The notes under the pieces are model-generated. The model ran no database searches, was not told the origin of the DNA, and was given only the letters and a program-made list of their open reading frames with translations. The translations under genes and the position numbers were made by a program. Positions 48,899 to 59,308 of a DNA stretch of 64,000 nt are shown in pieces (positions within the stretch are counted from its first letter, which is position 1; each line of letters opens with the position of its first letter). The stretch comes from Lindgomyces ingoldianus (taxonomy: Eukaryota; Ascomycota; Dothideomycetes; Pleosporales; Lindgomycetaceae), in assembly GCF_010093535.1 (NCBI RefSeq), contig NW_022985183.1, positions 718,956 through 782,955 on the forward strand. The letters run 5' to 3'.

Positions 48899-51582
48899 AT
48901 GCCGATTACATTTGGTTCAGTCGGCGACATCATCTCTGTTTGTCTCCTTGTCAAAGACCTCGTCGACACACTCGACAAGGCTCGCGGCTCCGAAGCCGAG
49001 TATCGGTAACTGACTAGGGAAATATGGATTCTAGATCGTGTCTTTTTGGAGATCGAACTCCTAGCACGGACGCATGAGGATGGAGCTACCCCCGAACTGG
49101 ATGCGCTGTGCCAGACCGCACGACAGGCCGTGGATCGGTGCAAAGACTTGGTCAGCGCATTTCTGAAATAGATTAAGAGGTATCAATGCAGTTTCGGAGA
49201 GGTTGATGACAAAAAGACAAACTTTTTCAAAGTGACGGCAATGAAGGTGCGATGGCGTATTGGCGAGCGAGATGCTGTGGAAAAGTTTAGAGTTGAGATT
49301 GCAGGGACTAGCTCAGGTCTTCAGATGTTGCTGGCTACAGCTTCTGTGTAAGAATGCCTTCCCCTAATAATCGTTAGCACTACAATAGAATAACGCTGAA
49401 TATGCCCATAGAAAACTGATGAGTGTCAACGAGAAAAATGGCAAAGATCACATCACCAGCATCCAACAGCAAAGCCAATCAAGCCTTACCCAACAGGACG
49501 CAGTCTTGCTATTGATTCACAATCAAATTGAGGACACGAATCGACTTCTTACGACTGGGAACTCGGTCACAAGCAAGATTGCCGATGCCCTTCGCCTGAA
49601 CTGGCTTCGAGAGCTTGGCGCCGAACTGAAAGGGTTTTTGCGGCGCATCATTTCAATGAACATTGCTACATACCATGCCGTCTTGAGCATTCAATCCGCC
49701 CTCCCTGGTCGTCTCAAACGTGTTCTTATCGAGGAACCTTTTATTCTCGAGGACGCTACCGGCCGCGTAGCGCCCGTACCCCTTCAATTTGCCACATCAT
49801 GGGACGCCTTCAACGCCGTCCTTGAAATCCGGTTCAAAAACCTCGAAGGCTTCAGGAAGATTAAATAAAAGCAATATAGCTTGCAGGACAAGGCAACGAG
49901 AAGAGACATCGAACAATCCAGACCATGGCAAAGGGCCTTCCTCCCGGGACAGCACGTCGAGATGAGCTTTGTATTCGACAGCAAAGGATCTGACGATGCG
50001 GCGTGTGGTAAAAATGTTACATGCCCTGGCTGTAACACCTCATCTCCAAAGCCCACTGACGCTGATATCAATTGCGAAAACTCCAGAATGTAGTTTCGGC
50101 GATCACAGTCATCCAAGACACTGAGCTTCCGCTGCAGAATCCTGTGCCAGCGCCCTGGAAAACGAAAGTGGAATTTGGAAAGACGGGATTTGCGGGGATT
50201 GGCTTTGCGGGCATGATTCTTGAACCTGCAAGACCGGGGAAAAAGAGAGCTGCACCGGGGAAAGTAGATGGGGAAGATGACTTGAGGGAGTTTAACAGAG
50301 TCCGGATGATCGCGAGAAGAAAACGAATTAAAGTCAGGCCTTCTGGGAAAGCGGGACATCGAGTAAATGACTTTATGACGTTCTCGACTGCCCCTCAGAG
50401 TTGGAACACACCCGAAAGACCCTCACAGCCCCTGGATTGCGTTGGTAATACCCCAGTGGAGCTGACGGTAAATGCCAAGACTAGTTTCGAGGACCTTGCC
50501 GAGACTGTAAAGATTGAACTTGAGAATGCTCGCCGAGCAGGATTGATATCGAGAGTACCAACTAACGATCTGGGTTTTGTCTCGGATCTCTGTGGGTTTT
50601 CCAGGAAAAATAATTCCGGGAAGGTGAACGCTCCTTTAAATGACGAGATCATGACGAGATCTCAGGAAAGCCAAATGCTCCTTCAAATGATGAGGCATCA
50701 GGGAATTCAAACGATGCCTTCAATGATGGGATCTCACAGAGGTCGAACGCTCCAAGCCCGGCACCGAACCGCATTCCACCAGATCTCTATGATTCATCTA
50801 GCTCGGAAGTGATTCTTTTCGAGGTTCTGAATCCTCACAAAATTGACATACGCAGGTGCCACCAAATCGTGGCGTCAAGAAGTATATGTGGGTTGAAAGC
50901 AACCCTATGGCCGGCAGCTCTAATTTTCAAGCTTTTATTCAAAAACATCGATTTTATAGAGGTATTGTGCTATGCACTGGATAGCCCAATTGATTGCACA
51001 GATATACCATTCCAGGAATACCCCTGCGGCACGGAGTTCCTGGTCCCAGGAAAATCCCAACAGTTTTATGGTTCCTCCTTTGGCCGGTGGATCTTTGACT
51101 GGACATGCGAGATGTAGATTTTCGAAAAGGGTTCTATTGCCTATATCAACATTGCCCACGATTTATGGATGAATCTATATGACCTTGAAGAGAAGCGGGC
51201 TGAACTTATCAACACGACTGGCTTGTGGTTGAGGAATCCGGGGGTCGGAGAATCTGATAGGGCTTTCACTCAGTTTTCTTTATCGCGCAGCCACTCCTTG
51301 GTCTCGTCACGTTGTTTCTGGTCCCAACTAGGACGGTTTGTGCATCTATGCATGATTCTCCATGATACGCCGGAATTTCTCCACGGCCTTGATTTGGAGA
51401 CTTACATAAAGCTTAGAGGACCTATTTTCCTTGATGCCTTCTACGATGCTGCCTGGATTGGCGAGTCTGACCACATCCTCCGCATCCTCCATATTTGCCT
51501 TGCGTATAAGAAGGAGGTCCAGGAAATCCGCTCCATGAGACGGGCCGCTTACTTCGGCCGATTCTTTTCATTTGATGAGTAG
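48899..51582 (+). pseudogene. Decayed gene with fungal STAND-type N-terminus and ubiquitin-like region
   Basis: Starts MPITFGSVGDIISVCLLVKD, the common N-terminal helix of fungal signalling/STAND-like proteins, and continues through an intron (about 49349 to the AG before 49412) into ILEDATGRVAPVPLQF and a region DIEQSRPWQRAFLPGQHVEM with paired Cys motifs (CPGCNT ... CEN), a pattern I associate with a fungal ubiquitin-like domain family. In-frame stops lie at 49007 (TAA), 49169 (TAG), 49866 (TAA) and 50091 (TAG, where Trp is expected before FRR), and a one-base loss follows near 50100. Another frame change lies in the Asn/Ser-rich stretch near 50650-50760. The last part (50809-51582) reads VILFEVLNPHKIDIRRCHQI and, after another stop at 51115, LDLETYIKLRGPIFLDAFYD. 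All four upstream stops fit C-to-T or G-to-A change. Not functional as read. Confidence 0.7.
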
Positions 51583-52393
51583 CGCATGCATCGACCTTCA
51601 GTTTCCAAGGGGATAAAGACGACGTGAATTCCCAATGCTAAGAAAATCTCCAATAGGCCTGCTACTTATCGATTATGTATGCCTACAAGTGAAGTAATAG
51701 TGACGTCATTTCCTTTGACACCCTAAGACTAATGTGTATGTCTACAGAACATGGGGGAAATTACTGCACATCAAGATAGACTGGAAGATCAGTCAACACT
51801 CCTCTAAGAGGCGAAAAGTTTCGGAGCAATCAAAACCATCGAAGACTGTAGAATCCCACAATAACTTTCCCCCACTCAATAATTACGCGTCAATGCGCAT
51901 CTTTTTGTGGAACATCAATGGTGTAAAACTGTTTTTATAGAAGCCTATTACGTCCTACTTCGAAGGCTCAAAATCAACGAACACCGAAGCAAACACACGG
52001 ATGCCTTCGCTTTGAGAATTTCTCGAATGACACCTCTGGCCAGCTGTGCTCTTCCTTAAGGTGGTGGTTGAATTTCCGAGGTTAAATACGTAGCCACAAA
52101 CACGTTCTTAACCGCGCGGACTTTCAAAGAAGATTTTGGGTGGGGGTTTTAACATATGTATATTTGGAGAGAAATGGCGATGAGTGGATGCCTATGTATT
52201 TCCCGCGCAATTGGGAATGGGGAAGTAGCTGTGGTAGAATGGATTGTTTTATTGTGAGAAGCAGAGTTTGGAATGGGGGGACAATTCTTGATACGTGGTA
52301 TCGAACATACAGCCTGGCCGGAGGAGCTTCATGATGTGGCATCCGCGATGAAGTATCCTTTCCGATTTTCATCTCGCCAGAGCTCGAGCGCTA
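51583..52393. other. Intergenic region between two decayed genes
   Basis: About 800 bp with no coding signal I can support. Two short CACGTC/GACGTCAT-like sites (near 51701) are not interpreted. Confidence 0.4.
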
Positions 52394-53060
52394 TTATTTT
52401 GAAGGTCCCAGACATATGCCTTTTTTCTTCATCTTAAAACCGTTGACAGTGCTCATTAATCTCGATATTATAATTATGGCCCTCATGGCCCCAGTATCGA
52501 TGAGCTTGTGGTGCATGCTATCGAAGGACACCGCAGTCCCAACACCGACTTCAAGCGCCATATTGAGACCTGTGCCACCATTGAACTTCGGTCCCGGTGC
52601 AATAAGCAGAAGTTCATGCGTTCTGCCCCCAACGTGTTTCGCCAATATCTCTCGATTTCTTCAAACGGGCCACAAGCCAACATGACATTTAGGGTATGCA
52701 GTTCGTACAGCAGTCTACCTTCTTTGTATACGGCTTTCATTTCGTGCTTCTAGTCATTGTCGAAGCAGAGGTCTTTGTACAGACGTAGGTATGCCATTGT
52801 CTAGCGGGAAGCGTCACAGCGTTCGTCGAGGTTGCTGACTTCGATTAGGGCTACCCGGCTGCTTTCGTTGAGTTGATTGCTAGTTTTGGGGAAGTTGAAG
52901 GTCGTTACGTAGCCAGCGAAGCCGGAGTATATAGTGGTAAGGTCGTGGGCGTCCATGCTGAGGTTGTTGAGACGGAGTTCTTTGGGATGTTTTAGGACCA
53001 CTGATATTGTTACACGAACTAGGTTGGCTTTTGCTAGAGCTTTAAGATATCAGTATCGGA
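52394..53060 (-). pseudogene. Second decayed gene, unknown family
   Basis: On the minus strand one frame from about 53060 to 52600 reads ALAKANLVRVTISVVLKHPK, DAHDLTTIYSGFAGYVTTFN, SSRVALIEVSNLDERCDASR, stop, TMAYLRLYKDLCFDND, stop, KHEMKAVYKEGRLLYELHTL and PFEEIERYWRN. It then continues one frame over as VGGRTHELLLIAPGPKFNGG and TGLNMALEVGVGTAVSF to 52394. Internal TAG codons at about 52799 and 52750, and a TGA upstream near 53050, fit Gln or Arg codons changed by C-to-T. The protein is clearly coding-like but I do not recognise the family. It faces the first decayed gene. Confidence 0.6.
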
Positions 53061-54332
53061 TCAGTGACATTCCCCACATCGAGAGTCGGCTCCACGGAGA
53101 GGTGTGTTCCCGAATCTGGTGCTAGTGGTATGGGATGGGAACATCAGCGTTGTGTGGCCTAAGTACTCTCTCTCCAACCTTTGAGCCCTTGGATCACCAC
53201 CGAATCTTCAATGTCCTGGCCACCACCCTGTGTCCTCAGCATCTCCACAGTATTTACGACCCCGGCATGAAATGAGAGATATTATTACGAGATGAGTAAA
53301 TGGTCCAAGGGGAATAACACACACTAACGTACGATCTCAGAAACGTTCATCTCCCGAACCAGCGCTTCCAACGAGGCTTGTAGGGTGAGATTTTGTGTAC
53401 GTTCGTACGACACGGAGAAGGAGAGGTAGGTATACGTATCATAACTGTTACAGCTCACGTGATCTGTACAAGTAGTACAATTTACTTAAAGTGCGCTGTA
53501 CTCTGGTTAAAACAACTAATACTATAGATCTCTAGAGACGCAGGATTAAGGTCTAAAAGCTTGCTGCTTACTATCTTGTGCTGTAGCTAGTTCTTCTAGA
53601 GTCAAATAGCCTTAATTATTAGGTACTGTACAACTAGCTGCGCTAAAACACCTCTCGCACTCGCAACTAGTAGCTAAGATAGTACGGAAACTAAGGGCAA
53701 AGTTAATCTTACGCTCCCTTAGTAGGTGCTAAACAATATAGTTATAGCCACTCACCACCTTTGCAGCGCCCTAAGAGCCTTGATCATGACACCAACAGCA
53801 GATCCAGAGGCAGATTACCTTGGCCTGCTCCTCTAGGAGCGCTAAATCTGCGCGATAAGTCCACTACTCGCCAGAGCCCTCCTACTCCTCTAGAATCGCC
53901 ATACAAACTTCCTAAAAGGGTAATACAATCTGTACTACGTACCGTACCTGGGGCATGATTAACGTACGGTGCAGCTCATGAACTCAGTACGTTCGTACTA
54001 AACACGTGACCGTTACGGTTCACTTTATACAGACCGTAGTACGGCCCGTTGGAAGCCCTGTCCCGAACCTGGCTGATGCGTATAGCTGAGCACACCAACA
54101 CCAGCCTTTACCCCACTTCATAATCGCCCCAGAAATCTATTCGTGAGGGGCTGGGATTTAACTCCGAACAAGCGCTTACTCTTCCCATCCCATCATCCTG
54201 AAGATCTCTAATCTATATTCCCGAAACCCCGGGCCTGGTCAACCGCAAAATCTGATCTGATCCTCAACTCCACGCTTTTCTTTCCTACCAAGGACACACA
54301 ACGCCCACCTTCAAGTCCCCTTGAAGAGCACA
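53061..54332. other. AT-rich intergenic region with possible short element
   Basis: Contains the inverted-repeat candidate at 53443-54019 and several GTAC/CGTACG-rich palindromic motifs. The 250 bases before 54333 are CT/CA-rich and probably the promoter and leader of the GFA gene. Confidence 0.4.
53443..54019. mobile_element. Possible MITE or hAT-like remnant with imperfect inverted repeats
   Basis: The left end (53443-53469, AACTGTTACAGCTCACGTGA...) and the reverse complement of the right end (54019-53993, AACCGTAACGGTCACGTG...) agree at roughly 19 of 26 aligned positions, sharing a TCACGTG core then GTAC. The motif TACGTTCGTA also occurs just outside the left end (53398-53408) and inside the right (53988-53998). 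The interior is AT-rich with one short plus-strand open frame (53761-53958). No clear target-site duplication was found, so this is tentative. Confidence 0.3.
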
Positions 54333-55027
54333 ATGTCCGAGCCCAAAAACCCCTACACTGGCGCACCCTCCCTCTACCCTCCTTCCATGTTCTCCACCTC
54401 CATGTCCGGAACCTGTCTCTGCAAAGCTATAGCTGTAACCATCAGCGACTCGGCGCTATTCACAACGCGCAGAGGGCACCTGTGCCATTGCTCTAATTGT
54501 CGGAAAATTTCGGGCTCGTATGTCGCTGCTAATTTCGTGATTGAGAAAGAGAAAGTCGAGGTTAAGGATAGAGAGGGGACGCTGAAGAAGTTTGAGGATT
54601 GGGAGACTGGCAGTGGGAATGTTGTGATTAGGGGGTTTTGTGGCAGGTGTGGGTGGTAAGTCAGAGCAAGGTTTAACACTTGTCGTTTCCCCCCAACGTT
54701 AACAGATATCAATATATGCCATCCCAGCGATCCACCTTCACCACCAGACGTTTATCTCGTCTTCCCACCCGCAACCCCCGGGGTGGGATAGACTTTCGTT
54801 GAACTATCTCCCGCAAATCTTTCCTGCTGACATAAAACCACCCTAGTCCGGTATTTTCTGAGTCTGCAATCACACCAGATAAGATCATCCTTAAAATGGG
54901 ACTTTTCCCTCGCATCCCGGCACCGGAAGCGGAGAGCTTTGCCGAACATCGACATGAATGGCAGGGTAAGCATGACGGGGTTGTGCAGTTTGCGACCGTG
55001 AGGGGTGGGAGGAGGCTGGGGGGGTAG
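54333..55027 (+). CDS. GFA/CENP-V-type zinc protein
   Basis: Protein of the GFA (glutathione-dependent formaldehyde-activating, Mss4-like fold) family; most fungal members have no known substrate. Two exons: 54333-54655 and 54847-55027 (167 aa). Zinc-binding cysteines are seen as GTCLC near residue 31, HLCHCSNCRKISGS near 50-63, and CGRCGC at the exon junction, where TG joins T to give the last Cys. The second exon supplies PVFSESAITPDKIILKMGLF and the C-terminal strand HDGVVQFATVRGGRRLGG. The 191-nt intron is longer than its neighbours; other acceptors within it break frame. Convergent with the metacaspase gene, 217 bp apart. Confidence 0.82.
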
Positions 55028-55244
55028 AGCTGTAGGGGTTGTGCATGGGTTGCCGATGAAGGTAGGGGTTGGCTAGAGATGGGGTGGCAGAGAGTGGAAT
55101 ATTGAAACGGAACGAGGATTTAGGAGATGACAACAGGAAGCAGACATGGCATCGATTTATGGACTAATTTCATCAGGTATCCAAACTGCATGTTGAGTCT
55201 GGAGGGGGTCTCAAAATGCCCATATTCCCTGAAATTTAACATGA

Positions 55245-56263
55245 TTAGAGTATCAATGGCGTATTTTCTAGATCCATCTCGACGCCGCAGCTCAGCTGTG
55301 GGATCTGCGAATACTTACTCTGGTCCAGTAATTTTCTCGTCGTCTGCAGCGCCTGTTCTAACGTCAGTATCATACTTTCACGCGGGTACCTTTTCCAATA
55401 TCATTACTCACCTGCACATACGAGGGATTTGCGTCCCGCTTCATAGTCTCCAAGAAAGCCCACGTCATCGCCCCAGTACTCTGACCCTGAATCCTCGCAT
55501 CCGCACTCGTCTGGTCATCCCTACACCCACTAAACATCGTCACCATCTTCTGCTCACTTCCATACTGACCCGCAAACTCCCCACCCGCCAACCCCTCCTC
55601 CTCTTGCTCACCCATATGTTTTAGTCCGCGGAAAAAGCTCGTGGCGCCAGCAAAAAGTTCCCGCGCTTCGCCAATTTTCTCGTAAGAGAAGCCGCCTTGA
55701 ATGAGATTTGAAGCCTGGCCGACGAGCTGCGCGCCGGCTTTCAAGTTATCCATGAGGTTGATCTGGCCCTCGGAATCACTGCGATACACGAACGGGAGTT
55801 CCACAGCGGAGCCTGAGTGGCAACAATCCATGACAATGAAAAGAGTGCAACCCGGCGCCATCCGCGTGACCAGGTGCTCATGAAGCAAGGTACTGCTAAT
55901 CTGTCCACGTTCCTCAAAGTCAATCGGCACAATCGAATCATCAAGACCAGTCGAGCGGTTTCCATCAACATCCTGGATCTGGCCGCCGTGTCCAGAATAG
56001 TGCAAGAAGAGCGTGGAGTTCGGTTCGCAGACTAGCCAGTCCATTGCTGCGAGGATGTTGTGGCCTGTGGGGTAGTACGGTGAGTCGTATGGTACTCCGC
56101 GGAGGTCGGAGAGAACGATTCGCGAGCGGTGGTCGTCCGTATAGCCGCGATAGCTGAGAAACTCAGCGATGTTGTCGATGTCTTGGTGGCACCCTTGGAG
56201 TGCGTTCTTGGTCCCGGTGTAGTTGATCCCAATGAGGAGCGACTTCTTTCGCTGGTTGGACAT
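55245..56263 (-). CDS. Type I metacaspase without long prodomain
   Basis: Cysteine peptidase of family C14B, cutting after Arg or Lys, linked in fungi to stress, ageing and protein quality control. Two exons: 56263-55412 and 55352-55245 (319 aa). The p20 domain begins almost at the start (KKSLLIGINYTGTKNAL). Catalytic H92 is in LHYSGHGGQ and C148 in FIVMDCCHSGS; the calcium-site-like DDSIVPIDFEERG is present. The p10-type end follows the intron (ALQTTRKLLDQSKYSQIPQL, then SCGVEMDLEN). The usual fungal N-terminal Gln/Pro/Tyr-rich prodomain is missing; only five residues precede the first strand. An upstream in-frame TTG is the only extension, so the ATG at 56263 is taken. Divergent from the GST gene. 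Confidence 0.93.
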
Positions 56264-56778
56264 TTTGGCGGATAACAAAAGCGGGGGGAAATAAAGAAAA
56301 ATGTCGTTAAAATAGCGTCCGTAATCAGTACTTACAGATATAGGCGTTGATAGCTAGAAAAGAGGTGGTGAAGTCGAGGGCCGAGAGCCGGTCGGTGAAT
56401 TGGCGCCGATCGTTACGTGTTTCGGAATTGCTTTTGTGGAACCTATCAGGTGAGAGCTCTCACCTATGGGATGCAGCCCACCGGCCCACGTTGAAAACAT
56501 CAGCGGAAGTCAAAATTGAGATATTTCTCGGGATCTAAACACAGGCAAACATGAGTACTGAATGAGCTTCATGGATACCTCCCGTGCCAAGATCAGATCT
56601 TCTTCAATAGGGCATGGGACCCGGGGATGACAAACCAAGCCCTCCAATCACACATCACGCACCTAAGGCGGAATAAAAATGGACACGATTATCGAGCAAG
56701 AGCGGTACTCAACTCGAACCCATTATTTTCTTGAACAACCTCTGAATCTTGACAATTTCCAGCAAACCCTAACACATT
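56264..56778. promoter_or_regulatory. Divergent intergenic region, metacaspase / GST
   Basis: 515 bp between start codons on opposite strands. A perfect short palindrome GAGAGCTCTC lies at 56451-56460. No motif is assigned a function. Confidence 0.35.
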
Positions 56779-57405
56779 ATGCATTTGTACGAAAGCATAG
56801 TACCCTCCGGGAATGCCTATAAAGTGCGGCTATTGCTTTCGCACCTCGGAATAGAATATGAAACAACCTTCCTCGATATTCTCACAACTCCGCCAGAGAC
56901 ACGAAAGCCAGAATTCCTCGCCATCAATCCCAACGGCCGCATCCCCGTGCTAATCCTCGATGATGGAACTCCCCTCGCCGAATCTAATGCGATTTTATTC
57001 TACCTTTCCGAAGGCACAAAATTCCTCTCGGAAAGTAAACTCGGTCGGGCTAAAATCCTGCAGTGGCTCTTTTTCGAGCAATACTCGCATGAGCCGTACG
57101 TCGCCGTCTGGAAATTCTTGACGTATTGGGGCGACTTTAGCGATCGATCGGAAAGCGAGGTGGAGAAGCTGCGGCAGAGAGGTCAAGAAGCTTTAGATGT
57201 CATGGAGAGGCATTTGGAGGGGAAGAAATTCTTTGTTGACGATGCATTCTCGATTGCGGATATTGCATTGTATGCATATACGAGCGCGGCAGAGGTAGTA
57301 GGGTTTCAAGTGGACGGGAATGTGAGGGCGTGGTTGAAGAGAGTGGAGGAGCAAGATGGGCACGTTAAGATCAGGAAGGATCCCACTGGAAAATGTCCCT
57401 TGTAG
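56779..57405 (+). CDS. Glutathione S-transferase (GstA/Ure2-like or beta-type)
   Basis: Cytosolic GST that conjugates glutathione to electrophiles, or a related thiol enzyme. Single exon, 208 aa, normal length. The N-terminal thioredoxin fold shows YESIVPSGNAYKVRLLLSHL with a candidate catalytic Ser10, the cis-Pro strand INPNGRIPVLILDDG and the glutathione-binding LAESNAIL. The C-terminal helical domain contains WLFFEQYSHEPYVAVWKFL and the N-capping motif FSIADIALYAYT. The sequence resembles bacterial GSTs as much as fungal ones, but base composition is like its neighbours. Confidence 0.92.
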   Translation: MHLYESIVPSGNAYKVRLLLSHLGIEYETTFLDILTTPPETRKPEFLAINPNGRIPVLILDDGTPLAESNAILFYLSEGTKFLSESKLGRAKILQWLFFEQYSHEPYVAVWKFLTYWGDFSDRSESEVEKLRQRGQEALDVMERHLEGKKFFVDDAFSIADIALYAYTSAAEVVGFQVDGNVRAWLKRVEEQDGHVKIRKDPTGKCPL

Positions 57406-58005
57406 AGGATTTAGAGTCTACTATTCACAGACTAAGAATGAATTGTAGATTAAGTTTTGGCAGTGAATAGATCTTGATAATCTTGACCCTCGAGGCGATG
57501 ATACATATTCGGGAGGTTCAGTGCATATCTCGTCATCTGTAGAACATCTAGATAATCAGGCCAAGCGGGCGCGATCAGAAGGCGACGTCAGTGTTGTCAA
57601 CGGCCCTTAGGCCGTAGTTACGGATGCTGTTGAGATGTGAATATAATCAATATATAAGCTATGATAGTACTGTAAAACGAAGAGATTTCTACGCTACGTA
57701 ACGTAGGCCGTACGCCTGAAGGGAAGCGTATTCTGTATCTATTTTAGAAATTAATATTTATAACAATCTCATTTAGTTTTGACAGCTCTTTAACAACTGT
57801 TGTAATTTATGTAAATTACCCTATCTTAAACTAGTTCTTCTCTAACTGTAGTGCCTGAATTTTCAAGTCTTGTAGCTAATCCCTGTATTTTGTAAATTAT
57901 TCAAGCAGCATAATATTGTCCTCAAAACCCATCCACTTAGCACCAATTCAAAGCCTAAGTTCCCCCCTCTACTAAAAAACCCCCTAATCGTCGTTGACTT
58001 CATTC
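57406..58005. other. AT-rich flank of the inverted-repeat element
   Basis: 600 bp, AT-rich, with many TA steps and an empty reading on both strands. No gene. The last five bases (CATTC, 58001-58005) are the left target-site duplication of the element that follows. Confidence 0.5.
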
Positions 58006-58190
58006 TGTAAGGATTCTGGATGAAAGGGCACTAGTAGCAACGTAGAGTGGTGGGAAGGGCCAATGAGGTCTATTCAACAGGGCGGTGAGACCAACCGCTA
58101 CCGAGCCGAAGTGGCCACAATTTTTCTTATGAAGGCTAAGATAGTGACGTAAGCCCTAATAGGGGTTAAAACAGGCCACCCTACCTTACA
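58006..58190 (-). repeat. LTR-like unit, left (inverted)
   Basis: 185 bp, TGTAAGG...CCTTACA, bordered inside by TTATCCTCCTTTTTGTCA, the complement of a polypurine tract. Reverse complement of the right unit with moderate divergence. Confidence 0.7.
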
Positions 58191-58702
58191 TTATCCTCCT
58201 TTTTGTCAGGCTTTCGTCCCGAGAACTAAAATAGGGTAATAGATTCCTGTGTGGATATCCCTAAGATTCGCACGTTCACCATGTGAAGTGAAGGTGAAAG
58301 ACGGTGGTGAAGTAAGAGAGTCAGTGAAGGAGGCAACAGTACACGTGACGCGCTAGTCAATGAGCAGTGAAAGTGAAGTAGCCTATATAGGAATCCCGCC
58401 CGCCTATGGACACCATTACTCCTTTCCTCCACTCCTTCGCCGTGGTAAGTTTTCAGCGTATGTGGGCCCCCCACATTCTAGGCCAAATTAGCGTAGTCTG
58501 GCAGACATTGGCTCTCTCCAGCCTTCGCTAACTTCTTTTGCAGCACCTGGCCTCTCTCCGCGCCCTTTGGTTCTGATCTGGCTCGTCTTGGCTCTCCGTA
58601 AGCTCTCTCAAGCCTTGTTTTGCCTCTGTTTAGCGCAAAGAACCCCTTTTCAACCTCCTTCGGCACAATATGGTGGGTCTCAGCATTGCCAAGCGTCCTC
58701 AA
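58006..58702 (-). repeat. Left inverted arm
   Basis: Pairs with 59305-59993 in reverse complement. Agreement is high across 690 bp with scattered, mostly transition-type differences and a few small gaps, best kept around 58464-58500 (GTGGGCCCCCCACATTC). It stops abruptly after GCGTCCTCAA. Confidence 0.9.
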
Positions 58703-59308
58703 GCCGATGCCGTCAAGCATGCACGCGCTGCCTCGACAAGCTTGCCAAAGGGCAGTTCAATGTTGATGATTATCCCTGTCGTTTTCCCAAGGATGAAACC
58801 TTAGTCGAGACCTTCTAAATCAACGGCACCTACTTCAACAAATATCTCCATTGCATGCAACTTGACCAGAATTGCTTCCATGTAAGTGCCTGAGTCTGGT
58901 CTGGCCTCCTTAGGCCCTCTTTGATTCTATTAACTATCCTATAGCCTCCAGAGTACATTCGCCAGGACTACGTGAGGCTTGAGCGCTTGTTGTTGGAGTG
59001 GGAGGAGGCCATAGTTGGAGATAACGATGCGACGGTCGCTTCCAACATTGCCCAGGCCAAACGGGCTGTCGTGGACAAGTCCAACCTGATGATTGCCCTG
59101 CTGCGCTGGTAAGTCGCTCTTTGGCTCTCTTGGTCCCCTTTTGGCGCTGGCTGGCTCTTCTAGCCACACTCTGAAGCTTTCTAACAAATTGCGCGCTCGC
59201 TCTGGCGAGGATGACTGTACTGCCACTGGAGTGGTGCTCAAAGGTCGTGACCGCACCAAGGAGTCCATTTTCCGCAAGGAGAAGCAAGCACAAGCAGCGG
59301 GAGATTGA
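58567..59308 (+). pseudogene. Intron-containing cargo gene fragment, Cys-rich, unknown
   Basis: Three exon-like blocks join in frame: up to 58881, 58945-59108 and 59164-59308, with GTAAGT donors and CTATAG / TTCTAG acceptors. The first block holds a Cys cluster (SSRCRQACTRCLDKLAKG, then DDYPCRFPKDETLVETF) and, after an in-frame TAA at 58816-58818, INGTYFNKYLHCMQLDQNCF. The second reads PPEYIRQDYVRLERLLLEWE and IAQAKRAVVDKSNLMIALLR; the third ends DRTKESIFRKEKQAQAAGD with stop just inside the right arm. The Cys spacing suggests zinc binding. No family recognised; the start is unclear because the frame runs back into the left arm. The single stop and uncertain start make it a probable pseudogene or fragment. 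Confidence 0.55.
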
